Source: Gammaproteobacteria bacterium (GTDB lineage Bacteria > Pseudomonadota > Gammaproteobacteria > QOAV01). From it: a DNA stretch of 5,812 nt. Below are positions 5,134-5,812 of this stretch, piece by piece. The stretch is from contig QOAV01000095.1 in the NCBI GenBank assembly GCA_003972845.1, positions 1 to 5,812 on the forward strand. The letters run 5' to 3'. Under the pieces are notes generated by a model that saw only the letters and a list, made by a program, of their open reading frames with translations, did no database searches and had not been told where the DNA came from. A program made the position numbers and the translations under genes. The first letter of the stretch is position 1. Each line of letters begins with the position of its first letter.

Positions 5134-5812
5134 AGATGCCGGTCCAGCGCCTGGCCCAGCAGCTTGGCAGTCACATCCACCACCGGAATCACTTCGCGAT
5201 AGGCGATGCGCGCCGGTCCGATCACGCCCAGAGTGCCAATCACCCGTCCTTCGGCATGATAGGGCCGCGCCACCATGCTGTAACCGCCAAGCATTTCATA
5301 GCCGGACTCTTCACCAAAAAATATCTGGATACCATCCGCTTTCATGCTTTTGTCCAGCAAGGTGAGCAAATCCTGTTTCTGCTTCAGCATGTCCATCACG
5401 TCCCGCAGCTGCTCAACGCTGTTCAGGCCCGGCGTGTCGAACAGATGGGATTCGCCGGATATTTTTACCTTGTCCTCATCGGCTTCTTCCTCGAACAAAG
5501 CCTTCGCCATATTCAGGGTTACATCCAGCAGGCGGTTCATTTCCTCGCGGTCGCTGACGATCTCGCGCATGATCTCGCGCTTCACCTCGCTCAGCGGCAG
5601 ATGACTGAAACGTTCGTTGAAATAATTCGCCGCCTCGACCAGTTCCGCCGCGCCATATTCCTTGTCGGTGTGGATCACACGGTTTTGTACGCGGCCGTTC
5701 TCGGTCACCAGTATCACCAGCACGCGCTCGCCGGACAGGGGCAGGTATTCCAGCTGGTGCAGTGTTGCTTCCGACTGCGCCGGCATCACCACCACACTGG
5801 CCAGACGGGTAA
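5127..5812 (-). CDS. hrcA: Heat-inducible transcription repressor HrcA, C-terminal two thirds (5' end outside window)
   Basis: HrcA represses class I heat-shock genes by binding the CIRCE operator as a dimer. Its folding depends on chaperonin, which makes it a sensor of free GroEL. The visible part is 227 codons plus a TAA stop. It runs off the right edge in frame, reading TRLASVVVMPAQ at the border, so the GTG/ATG codons near 5795 are internal and not the start. By comparison with the usual family length of about 340-350 residues, roughly 115-125 N-terminal residues are missing, including the winged-helix DNA-binding domain. Family landmarks in view are the early strand RVLVILVTENGRVQNRV, the stretch IFFGEES, and the C-terminal block GVIGPARIAYREVIPVVD. 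These belong to the GAF-like domain and the C-terminal dimerisation region. grpE starts 56 bp downstream. The identification is firm; whether the repressor's DNA-binding half is intact cannot be seen. Confidence 0.95.
   Translation of the reverse strand, partial: TRLASVVVMPAQSEATLHQLEYLPLSGERVLVILVTENGRVQNRVIHTDKEYGAAELVEAANYFNERFSHLPLSEVKREIMREIVSDREEMNRLLDVTLNMAKALFEEEADEDKVKISGESHLFDTPGLNSVEQLRDVMDMLKQKQDLLTLLDKSMKADGIQIFFGEESGYEMLGGYSMVARPYHAEGRVIGTLGVIGPARIAYREVIPVVDVTAKLLGQALDRHLL

Noticed and set aside
5784..5795. Run of GTG GTG GTG ATG codons as an hrcA start
   Set aside because: The frame continues to the window edge, with sequence (TRLAS) that fits internal HrcA. Starting here would drop the DNA-binding domain.

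Overview
This window is a heat-shock chaperone operon of a proteobacterium, most likely a gammaproteobacterium. Every gene reads on the minus strand, so the biological order runs from high to low coordinates: hrcA (3' two thirds only, cut by the right edge), grpE, dnaK, dnaJ, thrH, a small cysteine-containing protein of unknown function, and at the left edge the first codon of one more gene. The taxonomic guess rests on three points. The DnaK is full length and Gram-negative type, with the complete nucleotide-binding domain and numbering matching E. coli DnaK at Lys70, Glu171 and Thr199. The ThrH is the type known from pseudomonads and relatives. The upstream regions carry RpoH (sigma-32) promoter motifs. 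An hrcA-grpE-dnaK-dnaJ order is unlike E. coli, which lacks hrcA, but is known from some other gammaproteobacteria.

Right part (about 5812-4442): the HrcA C-terminal region ends at 5127. A near-consensus sigma-32 promoter overlaps the hrcA stop codon and drives grpE. A second, weaker sigma-32-like promoter lies between grpE and dnaK. No CIRCE operator, the usual HrcA target, is visible in this window.

Centre (4441-1298): dnaK has two tandem in-frame ATGs, and ribosome-binding-site spacing favours the second. A strong intrinsic terminator follows, with an 11-bp stem closed by a GUAA tetraloop and followed by six T. It lies between dnaK and dnaJ, only 28 bp before the dnaJ start, so dnaJ probably depends on read-through. 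Complete dnaJ follows, with J domain, G/F region, four zinc-binding CxxCxGxG motifs and C-terminal domain.

Left part (1297-1): thrH starts at a GTG and has its own TATAAT promoter, with a small hairpin that overlaps its Shine-Dalgarno. Its stop overlaps the start of a 151-residue protein of unknown function by 8 bp (ATGGATGA). The last 132 bp hold no complete gene, but carry an extended -10 promoter candidate and a strong ribosome-binding site before an ATG at the window edge.

Functionally, DnaK, DnaJ and GrpE form the Hsp70 folding machine and HrcA is a heat-shock repressor. thrH (phosphoserine/homoserine phosphate metabolism) and the unknown gene look like a separate two-gene unit. There are no RNA genes, mobile elements, CRISPR arrays or signs of recent transfer. 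I see no undescribed system; the points of interest are regulatory ones and the unknown small protein.
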